Source of the DNA: Pseudomonadota bacterium
GTDB lineage: Bacteria > Pseudomonadota > Gammaproteobacteria > Steroidobacterales > JBCBZW01
DNA: 64,000 nt
Reading direction: 5' to 3'
Assembly: GCA_039193195.1 (NCBI GenBank)
Contig: JBCCWS010000032.1
Coordinates: 1-64,000, forward strand
The translations under genes and the position numbers were made by a program. Below the pieces are notes generated by a model. The model searched no databases, had not been told where the DNA came from, and worked only from the letters and a program-made list of their open reading frames with translations. Of the stretch, positions 26,197 through 36,464 are shown piece after piece (the stretch's first letter is position 1; each line of letters begins with the position of its first letter).

Positions 26197-27165
26197 ATGT
26201 CGGACGAAGCAGCTAGCCTAGAGCAAGCCACCAACCCGCCCGTGCACCGCACCGCGGGCGCCAGCAGGGCAGCCTGGACCGCGGGGGATTACCTGTCCGC
26301 CGCCATCCAGCCTACGCTGGTCATCGGGTCCATGCTGCTGGTCGCCACGATGATCGTGACCGAGTGGTGGGACCACAAGCTCTTCGCCCTGATCATGATC
26401 ATCCTACCCACGCCGCTGCTCATCTTCGCTGAGCGCATCTGGACCAAGCGTAGGGACTGGATTCTCGAACCGCACGAGCTGGCGGAGGACGCCTTCTGGC
26501 TCGCTATGGGCGGCCTCCTGTGGGCGCCCCTGTACAGCGATTACTACAAGACCCCCTTGTCCGAGGGCTTCCGCGCCCTGCGAGACATGGCTCCTCTGCA
26601 AATCACCCTGGAACCCGAATCAGTCCTCGGCCTGATCGCCGCCGCTCTCGCGGTAAAGCTGGTCGCGAGTTTCGTCTACTACTGGCTTCACCGCTGGCAG
26701 CACGAGTCGTCCTTCTGGTGGCGCATCCACGCCACACATCATCACATCACGAAGATGAGCTGCATGCGCGGCGCTCGCACCCATCCGCTGGAATACCTCG
26801 CACTCGCCGTCGGTACGCCGGTCGCCCTAGCCCTACTCGGTGCTAGTGACTACGTGATGGCCGTCTCCGGCGCGTTCGGGATGTGGAACGGCAAGCTAAA
26901 CCACTCAAATCTACCGCTCAAATCGATGCCCGGCTACGACTGGTTTTTCGCGACGGCGCAGCAGCACCATGTTCATCACGCCCATGCGCTGGAGCAGAGC
27001 AACACCAACTACGGCTGCAACATCATCCTCTGGGATCGGCTGTTCGGCACCTATTGCGGCGATACGCAGGTGGGACAGATCGGTGCTGGCAAGGCGAAGG
27101 CCTTGTCGATAAAGGATCAGCTGTTGATGGCATTTTACTCGAAGGAGAAGCTCGACAGTCTGTAG
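26197..27165 (+). CDS. Fatty acid hydroxylase/sterol desaturase superfamily protein
   Basis: The 322-residue membrane protein has hydrophobic spans near residues 40-80 and 95-115 and the di-iron histidine clusters of this superfamily: HRWQH (about 165), HATHHH (about 181), NHSN (about 235) and QHHVHHAHA (about 255). These bind two irons that activate oxygen for C-H hydroxylation or desaturation of a lipid substrate in the membrane. The ATG follows GGGAGGAGCG. The substrate (fatty acyl chain, carotenoid or sterol-like lipid) cannot be told from sequence. It is transcribed alone and converges with the unknown lipoprotein gene on the other strand. Confidence 0.87.
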   Translation: MSDEAASLEQATNPPVHRTAGASRAAWTAGDYLSAAIQPTLVIGSMLLVATMIVTEWWDHKLFALIMIILPTPLLIFAERIWTKRRDWILEPHELAEDAFWLAMGGLLWAPLYSDYYKTPLSEGFRALRDMAPLQITLEPESVLGLIAAALAVKLVASFVYYWLHRWQHESSFWWRIHATHHHITKMSCMRGARTHPLEYLALAVGTPVALALLGASDYVMAVSGAFGMWNGKLNHSNLPLKSMPGYDWFFATAQQHHVHHAHALEQSNTNYGCNIILWDRLFGTYCGDTQVGQIGAGKAKALSIKDQLLMAFYSKEKLDSL

Positions 27166-27275
27166 CGCACCCCGCATGCTACGGACGTCATCAAACGTCC
27201 TACCCTTATGCAATCCGGCGCCGTCATGTCCGCGGAGCACATCGCCCGCCCTATCCCTAGCTCAGGAAGCACTTC

Positions 27276-29033
27276 TCACTGGGTGATTATGAACTGCTGG
27301 TTAGGCAAATCCTTAGCTTTCTTGTTCAGATTGATCAGCTGATCGATCAATGACAAGACTTGGGCGCCTCGGCTCGCCGGGTCAACGCCAATCCTAGTGC
27401 CTGCGAAACTTGCATTGATGAACGTGCGAGCGCTGTCGTCACCGAACTTGAGCCCGAACAGCTCGCTGCCATCGACCGTTCGGTTGTGCGCCTCGCCGCT
27501 CGTCTGATCGGTGCAAGCGGCAATTGTAGAGCCAGGGTTTGCCAATATCTTATCGGTTCTACGGAGGTACTCTCCGGCTCCATCTACGGCACCATCAGCA
27601 CTGCGCGTGATCAATGTGATTGATGGCTCGAAAGCGTGTCTGAACAGACGTTCCTCGCTGTCGAGTAGCTCTTGGTAATCGGCGTCGTTCAATCCGCAAA
27701 AGGCGATCATTGATTTGGCGAGGCGCTGCTCAACGGAGTTGCGGTCGCGAGTCATCTCCCACTTCACAAATGCCTGAAAAAAGGGATCGTCATCCTTCGC
27801 CGCGATATCGACTACTTGAGACATGGCCTTAGCGGCGAGTGCGGTACTGCGTGCCTTGCATTTCTTGTCGTTGGGGGGCGGCGGAGTCTCTAAGAGCCGG
27901 TAGCGTGCGCGCAACGAGTCGCCGAATAGCTGGGATTGAAACAGCCTAAAGGGTTCCTTGTCGGACTCCTCTGGGCTTGCGGAGGAGGACGGTGCACCGG
28001 TTGCCACTGGCGTGAGTGAACTTCCGGCCGTCAAGCGAGAGAGAGCCCCTAGCAGATAAGTCCTCGGTAGCGCGCCATTAACGGTGGGCAGGTAGATGTC
28101 GTCCGGACTGGCTAGCGCCAATCGGACGTACGGGAAGTCGTCGATCGCGGCTTGGTAGGTTGTGTTCCACCACCCGTAAGTGTCCGTATCCTTGTAGGTG
28201 CGCATGGTCAGCGAAACACCGCCTTTAGCGCTGCGGCTGATCTCGTAGCAAGCGTCTGCCTTGCAGTTAGACGCTTCGAATCCTGCCTTGTACAGAGCCG
28301 GGATGTCCTTAGCTCTCAAGTCCTTCGTCTTCAGGATAGGTGTCTTCTTGCCCTCCGTGCGGTAAAGCGTCAGAGAGAAACTCTCGTCTACCAGTTTACT
28401 CCAAGTGAGATTCCTTGGATCGTTCTCGACATACACGCGGGTGCCGTCCGGGAACTCGAACTCGATGCCTTCGAGCAGCGTGTGTGCGAGGAGATCCGAC
28501 GGCCATCCCTGTGCCACGTAAAGGCCGAATGTGCCGGTGGAGATCGGACTCGTTATCCCACGGTAAAACTCTTGGTTGGCGAGAACACCAACAACGTAGC
28601 TCGGGTTGGTCACGTAGCTCGTACCAACGGACGGTGTGTATGTGTTTTTCGCGGAGTTCAGTGTCCGCTTAAGGGTGTCCGGTGCGTTGGATCCCTCCGA
28701 GATGACGACGTCGCCGGAGCTCACGTTGGTCTCGGTGTTCGTATTGGTACTAAGTACCTCATTGAGCTCGCGAGACGTGAAATCGCCCGCGACCGTGGCC
28801 GTGGTGCTGGCGTTTAGGGTCAGCGTCGAGTTGCCCGTCACTTGGGTGACGGCGGTGTAGTGACGCGGCAGGCCGCAGGCTGATCGAAGCACATTGACGA
28901 GAATGACCTCGTCGGCAGAATTCGCGACAGCCTCGTTGTAGTCGGTCGCACTCTTCTCGATTGCGGTCGACAGCGTGGTACACCCCGTAGCGAATACCAG
29001 CAGAATGGGCGTGATGCCGTGCAGGAGCTTCAT
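27276..29033 (-). CDS. Large lipoprotein of unknown function
   Basis: This 585-residue protein has a lipoprotein signal peptide with lipobox FATGC (Cys18). After it comes KSATDYNEAVANSADEVILVNVLR, a helical segment repeatedly seen at the start of envelope lipoproteins with this layout, then a Thr/Ser-rich beta region (about residues 60-130). The remainder mixes helices and strands and includes a conserved-looking Cys pair (CKADAC) near residue 255. I recognise no domain and give no function. It ends 110 bases from the convergent hydroxylase gene and is encoded downstream of ppnN on the same strand, about 100 bases away. Composition is slightly less GC-rich than the surrounding metabolic genes. 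Confidence 0.7.
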   Translation of the reverse strand: MKLLHGITPILLVFATGCTTLSTAIEKSATDYNEAVANSADEVILVNVLRSACGLPRHYTAVTQVTGNSTLTLNASTTATVAGDFTSRELNEVLSTNTNTETNVSSGDVVISEGSNAPDTLKRTLNSAKNTYTPSVGTSYVTNPSYVVGVLANQEFYRGITSPISTGTFGLYVAQGWPSDLLAHTLLEGIEFEFPDGTRVYVENDPRNLTWSKLVDESFSLTLYRTEGKKTPILKTKDLRAKDIPALYKAGFEASNCKADACYEISRSAKGGVSLTMRTYKDTDTYGWWNTTYQAAIDDFPYVRLALASPDDIYLPTVNGALPRTYLLGALSRLTAGSSLTPVATGAPSSSASPEESDKEPFRLFQSQLFGDSLRARYRLLETPPPPNDKKCKARSTALAAKAMSQVVDIAAKDDDPFFQAFVKWEMTRDRNSVEQRLAKSMIAFCGLNDADYQELLDSEERLFRHAFEPSITLITRSADGAVDGAGEYLRRTDKILANPGSTIAACTDQTSGEAHNRTVDGSELFGLKFGDDSARTFINASFAGTRIGVDPASRGAQVLSLIDQLINLNKKAKDLPNQQFIITQ

Positions 29034-29136
29034 CCACCGTGTCCCTTATGGTTGGCCTACTGGTGGGTGTTGCTACTCGCCACTTTATCTCACGTCAGTT
29101 TTCGAGCAGGTGGTTCGGTATCGCACTGCTGCGCCG

Positions 29137-30528
29137 TTACCCATGCACCTCGTAACAAGGCACGTACTCCCCAACCAGCTTCATCCTGCCCGCTGCCACA
29201 AACTCCCTGAGCAAGCCGTCCAGCGGTGCTAGCAGGGTCTCGTCCGCCCGAATTCGAAACGGTCCGTGCGCAGCCACGGCGCGAATTCCTGGCTCTTTCA
29301 CGTTGCCCGCCACGATGCCAGAGAACGCCCGTCGCAGATCCGCGGCCAAATCGTGCACCGGCCGGTCCCGCTCCAAGCGCAGGCCCGCCATATTCTGGTG
29401 CGTGGGCTCAAAGGGGCGCTGGAACTCGTAGGGAATTCGCAGTAGCCAGTTGTAGTAGAACGCATCGCCGGTGGTTACGCGATTGCGCCGCACCCGCCTG
29501 ACGCCCTCGTTCACGCGCTCCGCTACGGCCGGAGCATCGTCTACGATCACCTCGTAGTATCCACGCACCTGCTCGCCCAGGGCCTTTACTAGGAAGGCAT
29601 CGACCGATTCCAGCCAGTCCCGACTGTGCTCCGGTCCGGTCAGCACCAACGGCAGCCTTACATCGGCGTTGTCGGGGTGCATCAAGATGCCGAGCAGATA
29701 CAGTATCTCCTCCGCCGTGCCCGCGCCGCCGGGGAAAATCACGATCGCGTGGGCCGCTCGTACGAAAGCCTCGAGGCGCTTTTCGATATCCGGCAGGATC
29801 ACCAGGTGATTGACCAATGGGTTAGGTGGCTCGGCGGCGATAATTCCAGGTTCGGTGAAGCCGATGTAGCGCCCGGTGCGGTTTCGCTGCTTCGCGTGCC
29901 CGACGGCAGCTCCCTTCATCGGTCCCTTCATGGCGCCGGGGCCGCAGCCGGTACAGACGTCGAGGCCGCGCAGACCCATGTGGTAGCCAACGGCCTTGGA
30001 GTAGTCATACTCCTCGCGGCCGATCGAGTGACCTCCCCAGCAAACGACAAGGTTAGGCGGCGTACGAACCGCCAGGATGTCGGCGTTTCGCAGCACATGG
30101 AAGACAGCGTTGGTGATGCCGGTGGTGCTATCGAGATCGAACAGATCGTCTTGCTCGAGCACGGTGGTCATGTAGAGCACGTCGCGAAGTACAGCGAACA
30201 GGTGCTCCTTGATACCCTCGATCATGTGGCCGTCGACGAAGGCGCCGGCGGGAGCTCTGGCGATCCGCAGCTGGACGCCTCGGGTGCGCTGGAGGATCTC
30301 GCAGGCGAAATCAGCGTGGCGGGCGAAGATCGCCGCAGCGTCGTCAGTCTCGTTGCTAGTGTTCAGCACGGCCAAGGCGCAGCGGCGGAAGAGTTCGGCG
30401 GCGCTGCCCGTGCCGGCGCGGCGCAATACGTCCACCTCTAGCTGCGAGAGCATCTCGAGGGCCCCGCGGGGATTTACGTCTACGGAGACGGTGTCGCTGT
30501 CGGTGCCGGCAGATAATCGCTTGCTCAT
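29137..30528 (-). CDS. ppnN: Nucleotide 5'-monophosphate nucleosidase PpnN
   Basis: The 463-residue protein matches PpnN (formerly YgdH): an N-terminal regulatory region, a LOG-type Rossmann core with GCGPGAMKGPMKGAAVGHA and the signature FPGGAGTAEEIL, and the C-terminal PpnN-specific domain. It cleaves purine and pyrimidine nucleoside monophosphates to base plus ribose 5-phosphate. In E. coli it binds (p)ppGpp, linking nucleotide salvage to the stringent response. Length equals the E. coli enzyme closely. It is divergent from the TIR/SLOG operon, with a 490-base spacer between them; the LOG fold of PpnN belongs to the same superfamily as SLOG proteins, probably by coincidence of place. Confidence 0.92.
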   Translation of the reverse strand: MSKRLSAGTDSDTVSVDVNPRGALEMLSQLEVDVLRRAGTGSAAELFRRCALAVLNTSNETDDAAAIFARHADFACEILQRTRGVQLRIARAPAGAFVDGHMIEGIKEHLFAVLRDVLYMTTVLEQDDLFDLDSTTGITNAVFHVLRNADILAVRTPPNLVVCWGGHSIGREEYDYSKAVGYHMGLRGLDVCTGCGPGAMKGPMKGAAVGHAKQRNRTGRYIGFTEPGIIAAEPPNPLVNHLVILPDIEKRLEAFVRAAHAIVIFPGGAGTAEEILYLLGILMHPDNADVRLPLVLTGPEHSRDWLESVDAFLVKALGEQVRGYYEVIVDDAPAVAERVNEGVRRVRRNRVTTGDAFYYNWLLRIPYEFQRPFEPTHQNMAGLRLERDRPVHDLAADLRRAFSGIVAGNVKEPGIRAVAAHGPFRIRADETLLAPLDGLLREFVAAGRMKLVGEYVPCYEVHG

Positions 30529-31019
30529 GGGGACTCGTTGCCTTGTGAAGGGACGAAGCGGACGGGGACGCTCGCTGCGGCCACGATGTTACCGCTGTTG
30601 GGCTCAGGGGGCGCTCTTGTCTGCGACAGTCCTTCCTGAGGGCGGCAGCCCGTTGCCTACCGCACCGAGCGCTGAGCTGGGCCCCTGTGCGCCCCGAGGG
30701 CGGCGCTGCGCCGCGATCGCGATAGTGGTGCGGCGCACGGTGGGCGAGTGCAGGGCCGTAACAGCGGGCGCGGGCGCGGCGAAGTGGCTTGTGGCTCCAG
30801 GAATGGCGTGTGTGAGAGGGAGTGGTGCCTATGGACACATAGGGTAGATTCGACGGCTAGCTGGAGCTAGTAGTTGCGTTGGCTCGCCATAGCGTTTCGT
30901 TCGGAAAAGCGCTCGTGCGCTGACGGTGCCCATCCAGCTCTCGCCTTTGATTCGCTAATGTCGCATTGTTACGCCCACGCTTGCGCCACATCGGCGATGC
31001 GCTGCACCAAGGAAGATCA
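30529..31019. promoter_or_regulatory. Divergent promoter region of ppnN and the TIR/SLOG operon
   Basis: About 490 bases without a gene. It contains two short perfect dyads, CCTATG-GACA-CATAGG (30828-30843) and CTAGCT-GG-AGCTAG (30857-30870), placed between the divergent starts. Either could be a repressor site for the immune-like operon, but no regulator is linked to them by the sequence. No strong -35/-10 pair was recognised. Confidence 0.4.
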
Positions 31020-34000
31020 ATGACTGCGAAGATCCGTCTGCAGGGACGTCGACGACAGATCGACGATGGCACCAAGAGCGAGTTGCCCACTTCCACCAGG
31101 CGCGTCAAAGCGAAGGTGATCCTGGATGTGGCCTGTGACGCTGGCGCCCGCGCGGGCGGCGAGCGCGTCGAAGCGCAGGCGCGCGGAAACGATCTGCTAG
31201 AGGTCGATTTGGGCGATGGCCTGGTGCTGTGGACCACCGTCGAGCAGTACCTCGAGGACACGGGCGATCAACCCTTCAAGGCGCGCGCTCGCTCCCCCCA
31301 AGATCTGCCTCTTGAGTATCCCGTGCGCAATCCTCGCGGCACCCGCGGGCGGGTGGCGTGGGCGGTGAAGGGCCTGAAGACCGTCGGCATCGACCTGGTG
31401 GAGATCGGTGCAGACGCGACCATCGACCTGCTGGCGGAGAAGATCGAGAAGGATCGGTTAGCGAGCACCGGTGACCAGGTGGGCGGCTTGTATCGCTTCG
31501 ACGGCGAGGTGCTAGGTGAGTGCGTGACGAGTCAGGCGCAGATAGCCACGGACGAGGGGCCCATTCTGGTCCTCATTCACGGCACCTTCTCTACCACGCC
31601 AGGCTCCTTCGCCAGCCTCAAGCGTGCCCAGGCCGAGAGCTGGAATCGCTTGCTGAGCACCTACGGCGATCGCATCTATGGCTTCGATCACCGCTCGATC
31701 ACGCAGAGTCCCGCCGAGAACGCGCGCGACCTCCTTGAGCTACTGCCGAGCGACACGCCGGTACATCTAATCAGCCACTCGCGGGGTGGACTGGTCGGCG
31801 AGCTGCTGTGTGCTGGCCGCGGCGCGAAGGGCCGCGACGAGCCGGTGTTCGACGCGAGCGCGATCGGCCTGTTTCCCCGCGACGAAGACCAGCAAGCGCT
31901 GCGGGCGCTAAGCGATCGGTTTAGGAAGGATGGGTCACCCGTCGAGCGGTTCGTTCGCGTGGCCTGCCCGGCTCGCGGCACCACCTTGATGGAGGGGCGC
32001 TTCGACCTGTGGCTGTCGGTCGTCATCAACGTGGCAAAGGCTTCGGCAAAGGCCTTGGGAAAGGCCCTCGGCGTGCCCACAGGTGGCCTCGCCGGCGATC
32101 TGGCAGACGTCGCGAGCATCGCGGCGGACGTGCTCGCCGCGGCCGCCGAACTGCGTGCCGATCCGATGAAACTGCCGGGCTTGGAGTCGATGCTGGTCGA
32201 CTCGCCCACGGTGCGCGTGCTGAATACCTTTCCGACGCTAGAAGCTGACCTCACGGTAGTGTCCGGTGACTTCGAGGGCAGTGGCATCGCCGGTCGTCTG
32301 GCGGAGTTCGTCAGTGATCGGTACTTCGGTGAAGACCACGACCTGGTGGTGCCCACGGCCTCGATGAAACGCGGCATTCGCCGCCCGGATGGCCGCCTGT
32401 TTCACGTGCCGAAGGTGACCCACGGTGGGTACTTCTCTCATCCGCAAAGCGCCGCGGCGATTGCTGATGCGCTTCGGGGAGAGGAGATGAGCGGCTTCGA
32501 TAGCCTGCGAGGACGTGCAGAGGCGGTCGAGAAAGCTCACAGGGGGGCGAGCAACGCTGAGGGTGAGCTGGTCGTCGACGAGGCGAAGCCTTGGTTGTAC
32601 GTCCTGCCTGGTATCTTGGGCTCGAACCTGAGCGTGGATGGCAACAAGATCTGGCTCGACTTCTTCGATCTGGCGCGCGGGTGCATCAACCAGCTTGCCG
32701 TCGACGCGGCTGGCGTGGAGGCTACGTCGCTGAACGCCGGAGCCTACGGCAGCTTCGTGAAGTACGCGCGGGAGCACTTCAATGTAGTGCCCTACGCCTA
32801 CGACTGGCGCCTCTCCTTGGAGGCGTTGGGCGACCAGCTGGCGGATGAGCTTGAGGGTGCCCTCACCCAGGGCCAGCGGCCGATTCACTTGATCGCCCAT
32901 TCGATGGGCGGGTTGGTGGCTCGCGCGATGATGGCGCGTCGGCCCGAGGTGTGGGATCGCATCGTGGAGCCTGGCGGTCGCCTGGTGATGGCAGGCACAC
33001 CGAACGCGGGCTCCTACGCGAGCGTGCGCTCGCTGCTCGGGCGGGGCAAGATGATCTCCTTGCTGGCGCTGGTCGATCAGCTGAACGACAAGGAGTCGTT
33101 GCTCGACGTCGTCAACGAGTTTCAGGGCTACCTTCAATTGCTCCCGCAGCCCGGCAGCGAGCCCCACCAGCAAGCGGACCACTTCGCGTTGGCCACCTGG
33201 CGCGAGTACCGCGACCTGCGAGAGCGCGGGTGGTCTGTGCCCAACGGCAACATGCTGCGCCAAGCGGGCGCGGCGGCGCGACGGGTGCTGGACGTCCCCT
33301 TGCGACATCACCAGCACATCAAGTACGTCGCTGGCTGTGCACGCGAGACGCCCGCGGGCATTGCCCTCGACGAGGGCAAGATCCGCGTCGTGGGTAGCCG
33401 CCGTGGAGACGGTACCGTCTTGTGGGACGGGGGCATTCCCAAGGGTACACAAGCCTGGTACGTGCGAACGAAGCACGGCAATTTGCTCGATCATCGCAAG
33501 TCGTTTTCCGCCTACCGCGATCTGCTCACGCGCGGTACCACGGCGGAGCTGTCCCAGGAGCCGCCGGTTGCCCGCGATGGCGATGCACCGTTTTTCCTCG
33601 AGGACGATCCGGATCCTCAGTACTTCCCCGACGAGGACTCGATCTTCGACGATTACCTCGGTGGCGCCAGCGACGGCTGGGCGAGGGAAACGGTGTCCGT
33701 GAGGGTCAGCGTGGTCCACGCGGATCTGCGTTGGGCTAAGCACCCGGTGCTGATCGGCCACTACCTCGATGACGGGATCTACAACGCGGAACAGGCACTC
33801 GACGAGACCTTGGGCTACCGCCTGAGCCATCGCTTGAGCCTCGACGATTACCCGGGGGACCTCGGCTCAGCGGCCGTTTTCTTTGCCGACGAGCACGCCG
33901 GCGAGACCAAATGCAAGGGCGCGGTGGTCGTTGGCCTCGGCGTGATCGGCGACTTGGAGCCTGGAGCGTTGGTCACGACGTTAGCCCGCGGCATGCGCAG

Positions 34001-36464
34001 CTACGCGGCGCGCTGCGGGGAACTAATGCCGAGCGCGGAGGGACTTTCGCTGACGGCGTTGCTGATTGCGAGTGGCGAGGGCGGCGTTGGCACTAAGGAC
34101 TCGCTGCGCGCCCTGTTGAGCGCTGTTCGTCAGACCAACCTTAAGATCGAAGAGGTCAATCAGGTGAGTGCGCACGGTGATGGCGCCCAGCCTCACCTCT
34201 CGCCGATCACCCAGCTGGAGATCTACGAACTCTTCCACGACCGCGCCGTGCAAGCCCAACACTACGTTCGCGAGCTAGTCGAGGAGGCCCGCTTTACGAA
34301 CTGGTTGAGCGCCGAACAGCATTTGCGACCGGGCAAGGGCGGACGCCGTCGGATGGTGTTCGAGACCCGTAATGCGTGGTGGACACGTTTGACCATCGAG
34401 CGGCTGGCGTCGGCCACGGACCCGGGCGGGATGCCCTTGGGGTTCAAGTTCACCGCGCTCGCCGATCGCGCGCGTTCGGCCGAGCACCGCGTCATCGTGC
34501 AGTGGCGGTTGATCGAGGAGCTGCTCGCCAACGCCCTCACCGGGGATCGGGATGCACTCTGCGACCGCCAGGCGTTGTTCGAGCTGATGCTGCCTCACGA
34601 CTTCAAGCGAGCGGCGGCGGAAGGGCGCAACGTCGTACTCGTGGTGGATACGAAGGCGGCGAGCTACCCCTGGGAGCTGTTCCTCGATCGCGGCCTCGAC
34701 GCGGATCGCGAGCCCGGACCCGCCACCACGGGCCTGCTGCGCAGCTTGCGGGAGGAGCGCCCTCGTGCGGTCACCCACTCGAGTGAGCTGACAGCATTCG
34801 TGCTCGGTGACCCGACCCCCGCCGGTGATCTCGATTTTCTGCAGTTGGACGGGGCTCGCCGCGAGGCACTCACCGTCATGGCGCGCCTTCAGCGCAAGGG
34901 TTGGGACGCTAAGAACAGCCTTGTCCGTGGACGGGCGCCGATGGGCACCGCCGATGTGTTGTGCGCCCTGTTCAAACGGGAGTACCGCCTGTTGCACCTT
35001 GCCGGTCATGGGGTCTTCGATCCCGATGATCCCACCCGCACTGGCATGATCATCGGGCCCGTGGATGGCGATAGCTATGCGCAACGTACGGCGGAGCGGC
35101 CCCTACTGACACCCGGCGAGATCCGCCAGCTCCCCGTCACCCCAGAACTCGTGTTCATCAACTGCTGCTACCTAGGCGCCATCGATAATCCAGACGGACC
35201 CGGCGAGCAGGATGCGCGGGCCGACCGCCACTTGTTGGCCGGCAACCTCGCCACGGAGTTCATCCGCATGGGCGTGAAGGCGGTCGTGGCCACGGGGTGG
35301 GCGGTGGAAGATGACGCCGCGGGCGAGTTCGCCGATGTCTTCTACGAGCGCATGCTCCAAGGCGAGAACTTTGGCGAGGCGGTGGTCGCAGCTCGCCGAG
35401 CGGCCTACGACAAGGCCCCCGATTCCAATACCTGGGCGGCCTATCAGTGCTATGGAAATCCTCAGTTTCGCCTGGTCGTGCGAGAGAACGAGCAGGGCAC
35501 GTTTACACCAGCGCGCTACGTGGATCCCGGCGAAGCGGAAGTGGACCTACTGAACCTCAGTGCGATGGTCCAGCAGGGCAGGGAAGACGCCCGGCAATAC
35601 AGCCGGCGTGGTGTCGAGCGCATCGAGCAGGCGATCCCCGAGGCATGGCGTCACAGATCGGACATCAACACCGCCATGGGGGAGCTCTGGGGCAATCTCG
35701 GCGATTTCGGGGCGGCGATCGACTGTTACACCAGAGCTATCGTCAACGCCAAGGAGGGCAGCGGCGTCCCAATTCGTGCGATCGAGCAGCGCGCGAACCT
35801 CCGTGCACGCTGGGCGGGAGAAATCGCCGTCGAGCTAGCCAGCACAAGTCTACTGACGCCGCAGGCAAAGGAGGAGGCGTTGGCGAAGGTGGTGCAGTCG
35901 GTGGACGAGCTCCAGCACCTGATGGCGATCGCGACGACACCAGAGCGTGAGGCAATCCTCGCTAGCGCCTACAAGAGCACGGCGATGATCGAGCTGTTGG
36001 GCGTGACGGCAGGGCAGTCCGGTCGTCGTAAGGCTATCGATGCCTTGGTGGAAATGGCCAAGCGCTACCGAGCTGCGGCCGACGAGGTGGGGGCGGACTT
36101 GTACGCACAGACTAATGCACTGGTTGGGCTTGCGTTGCTCTACGCTCTGTCCAAGCGGGATTTCGGCGCGTCCAAGCATGGGTTTCCCAGCCTAGAGGAA
36201 CTGCAGGAGGAGTGTGAAGGTGTGTTGTCGCTTGCTCGCATTGCTGCGAACGATGCCGAGAACTTCTGGGATCTGACTTACGTGCTGGATGCACTCGCGG
36301 CCAAGCAGCTGATTTGCGTGGAGTCCGATCGAGCTGAAGCTGCCGAGGAGCAAAGGGCGCGTCGACAAGCATTGCTCTCAAGCCCCTTGGGTGCGGTACG
36401 AGAGCGCCGCTCTGTTGAACGACAGGCGCGGTTCATCGAGCTTGTCAAGGGAGTCGCTGGGTGA
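31020..36464 (+). CDS. Giant double alpha/beta-hydrolase-CHAT-TPR effector-like protein
   Basis: The ATG at 31020 (AAGGAAG upstream) gives 1,814 residues. A first alpha/beta hydrolase has LIHGTFS (H187) and the nucleophile elbow SHSRGGL (S254). A second, LCAT/lipase-like, has VLPGILGSNL and AHSMGGLVARA (S628). The middle ~850-1230 contains a beta-rich region (SVRVSVVHADLRW) of unknown fold. A CHAT caspase-like domain has LAGHGVF (H1330) and FINCCYLG (C1383). The C-terminal ~300 residues are helical and TPR-like. Both hydrolase Ser elbows and the CHAT dyad are intact. The stop overlaps the GTG start of the TIR gene (GTGA), so they are coupled. I infer a lipase/protease effector or sensor-effector of a TIR/SLOG signalling system; the first 140 residues are unassigned. 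Confidence 0.82.
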   Translation: MTAKIRLQGRRRQIDDGTKSELPTSTRRVKAKVILDVACDAGARAGGERVEAQARGNDLLEVDLGDGLVLWTTVEQYLEDTGDQPFKARARSPQDLPLEYPVRNPRGTRGRVAWAVKGLKTVGIDLVEIGADATIDLLAEKIEKDRLASTGDQVGGLYRFDGEVLGECVTSQAQIATDEGPILVLIHGTFSTTPGSFASLKRAQAESWNRLLSTYGDRIYGFDHRSITQSPAENARDLLELLPSDTPVHLISHSRGGLVGELLCAGRGAKGRDEPVFDASAIGLFPRDEDQQALRALSDRFRKDGSPVERFVRVACPARGTTLMEGRFDLWLSVVINVAKASAKALGKALGVPTGGLAGDLADVASIAADVLAAAAELRADPMKLPGLESMLVDSPTVRVLNTFPTLEADLTVVSGDFEGSGIAGRLAEFVSDRYFGEDHDLVVPTASMKRGIRRPDGRLFHVPKVTHGGYFSHPQSAAAIADALRGEEMSGFDSLRGRAEAVEKAHRGASNAEGELVVDEAKPWLYVLPGILGSNLSVDGNKIWLDFFDLARGCINQLAVDAAGVEATSLNAGAYGSFVKYAREHFNVVPYAYDWRLSLEALGDQLADELEGALTQGQRPIHLIAHSMGGLVARAMMARRPEVWDRIVEPGGRLVMAGTPNAGSYASVRSLLGRGKMISLLALVDQLNDKESLLDVVNEFQGYLQLLPQPGSEPHQQADHFALATWREYRDLRERGWSVPNGNMLRQAGAAARRVLDVPLRHHQHIKYVAGCARETPAGIALDEGKIRVVGSRRGDGTVLWDGGIPKGTQAWYVRTKHGNLLDHRKSFSAYRDLLTRGTTAELSQEPPVARDGDAPFFLEDDPDPQYFPDEDSIFDDYLGGASDGWARETVSVRVSVVHADLRWAKHPVLIGHYLDDGIYNAEQALDETLGYRLSHRLSLDDYPGDLGSAAVFFADEHAGETKCKGAVVVGLGVIGDLEPGALVTTLARGMRSYAARCGELMPSAEGLSLTALLIASGEGGVGTKDSLRALLSAVRQTNLKIEEVNQVSAHGDGAQPHLSPITQLEIYELFHDRAVQAQHYVRELVEEARFTNWLSAEQHLRPGKGGRRRMVFETRNAWWTRLTIERLASATDPGGMPLGFKFTALADRARSAEHRVIVQWRLIEELLANALTGDRDALCDRQALFELMLPHDFKRAAAEGRNVVLVVDTKAASYPWELFLDRGLDADREPGPATTGLLRSLREERPRAVTHSSELTAFVLGDPTPAGDLDFLQLDGARREALTVMARLQRKGWDAKNSLVRGRAPMGTADVLCALFKREYRLLHLAGHGVFDPDDPTRTGMIIGPVDGDSYAQRTAERPLLTPGEIRQLPVTPELVFINCCYLGAIDNPDGPGEQDARADRHLLAGNLATEFIRMGVKAVVATGWAVEDDAAGEFADVFYERMLQGENFGEAVVAARRAAYDKAPDSNTWAAYQCYGNPQFRLVVRENEQGTFTPARYVDPGEAEVDLLNLSAMVQQGREDARQYSRRGVERIEQAIPEAWRHRSDINTAMGELWGNLGDFGAAIDCYTRAIVNAKEGSGVPIRAIEQRANLRARWAGEIAVELASTSLLTPQAKEEALAKVVQSVDELQHLMAIATTPEREAILASAYKSTAMIELLGVTAGQSGRRKAIDALVEMAKRYRAAADEVGADLYAQTNALVGLALLYALSKRDFGASKHGFPSLEELQEECEGVLSLARIAANDAENFWDLTYVLDALAAKQLICVESDRAEAAEEQRARRQALLSSPLGAVRERRSVERQARFIELVKGVAG

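Noticed and set aside
32238-33830. A long open frame on the minus strand opposite the hydrolase-CHAT gene
   Set aside because: It mirrors the high-GC coding frame of the plus-strand gene, its translation has no domain, and the plus-strand protein has clear catalytic motifs.
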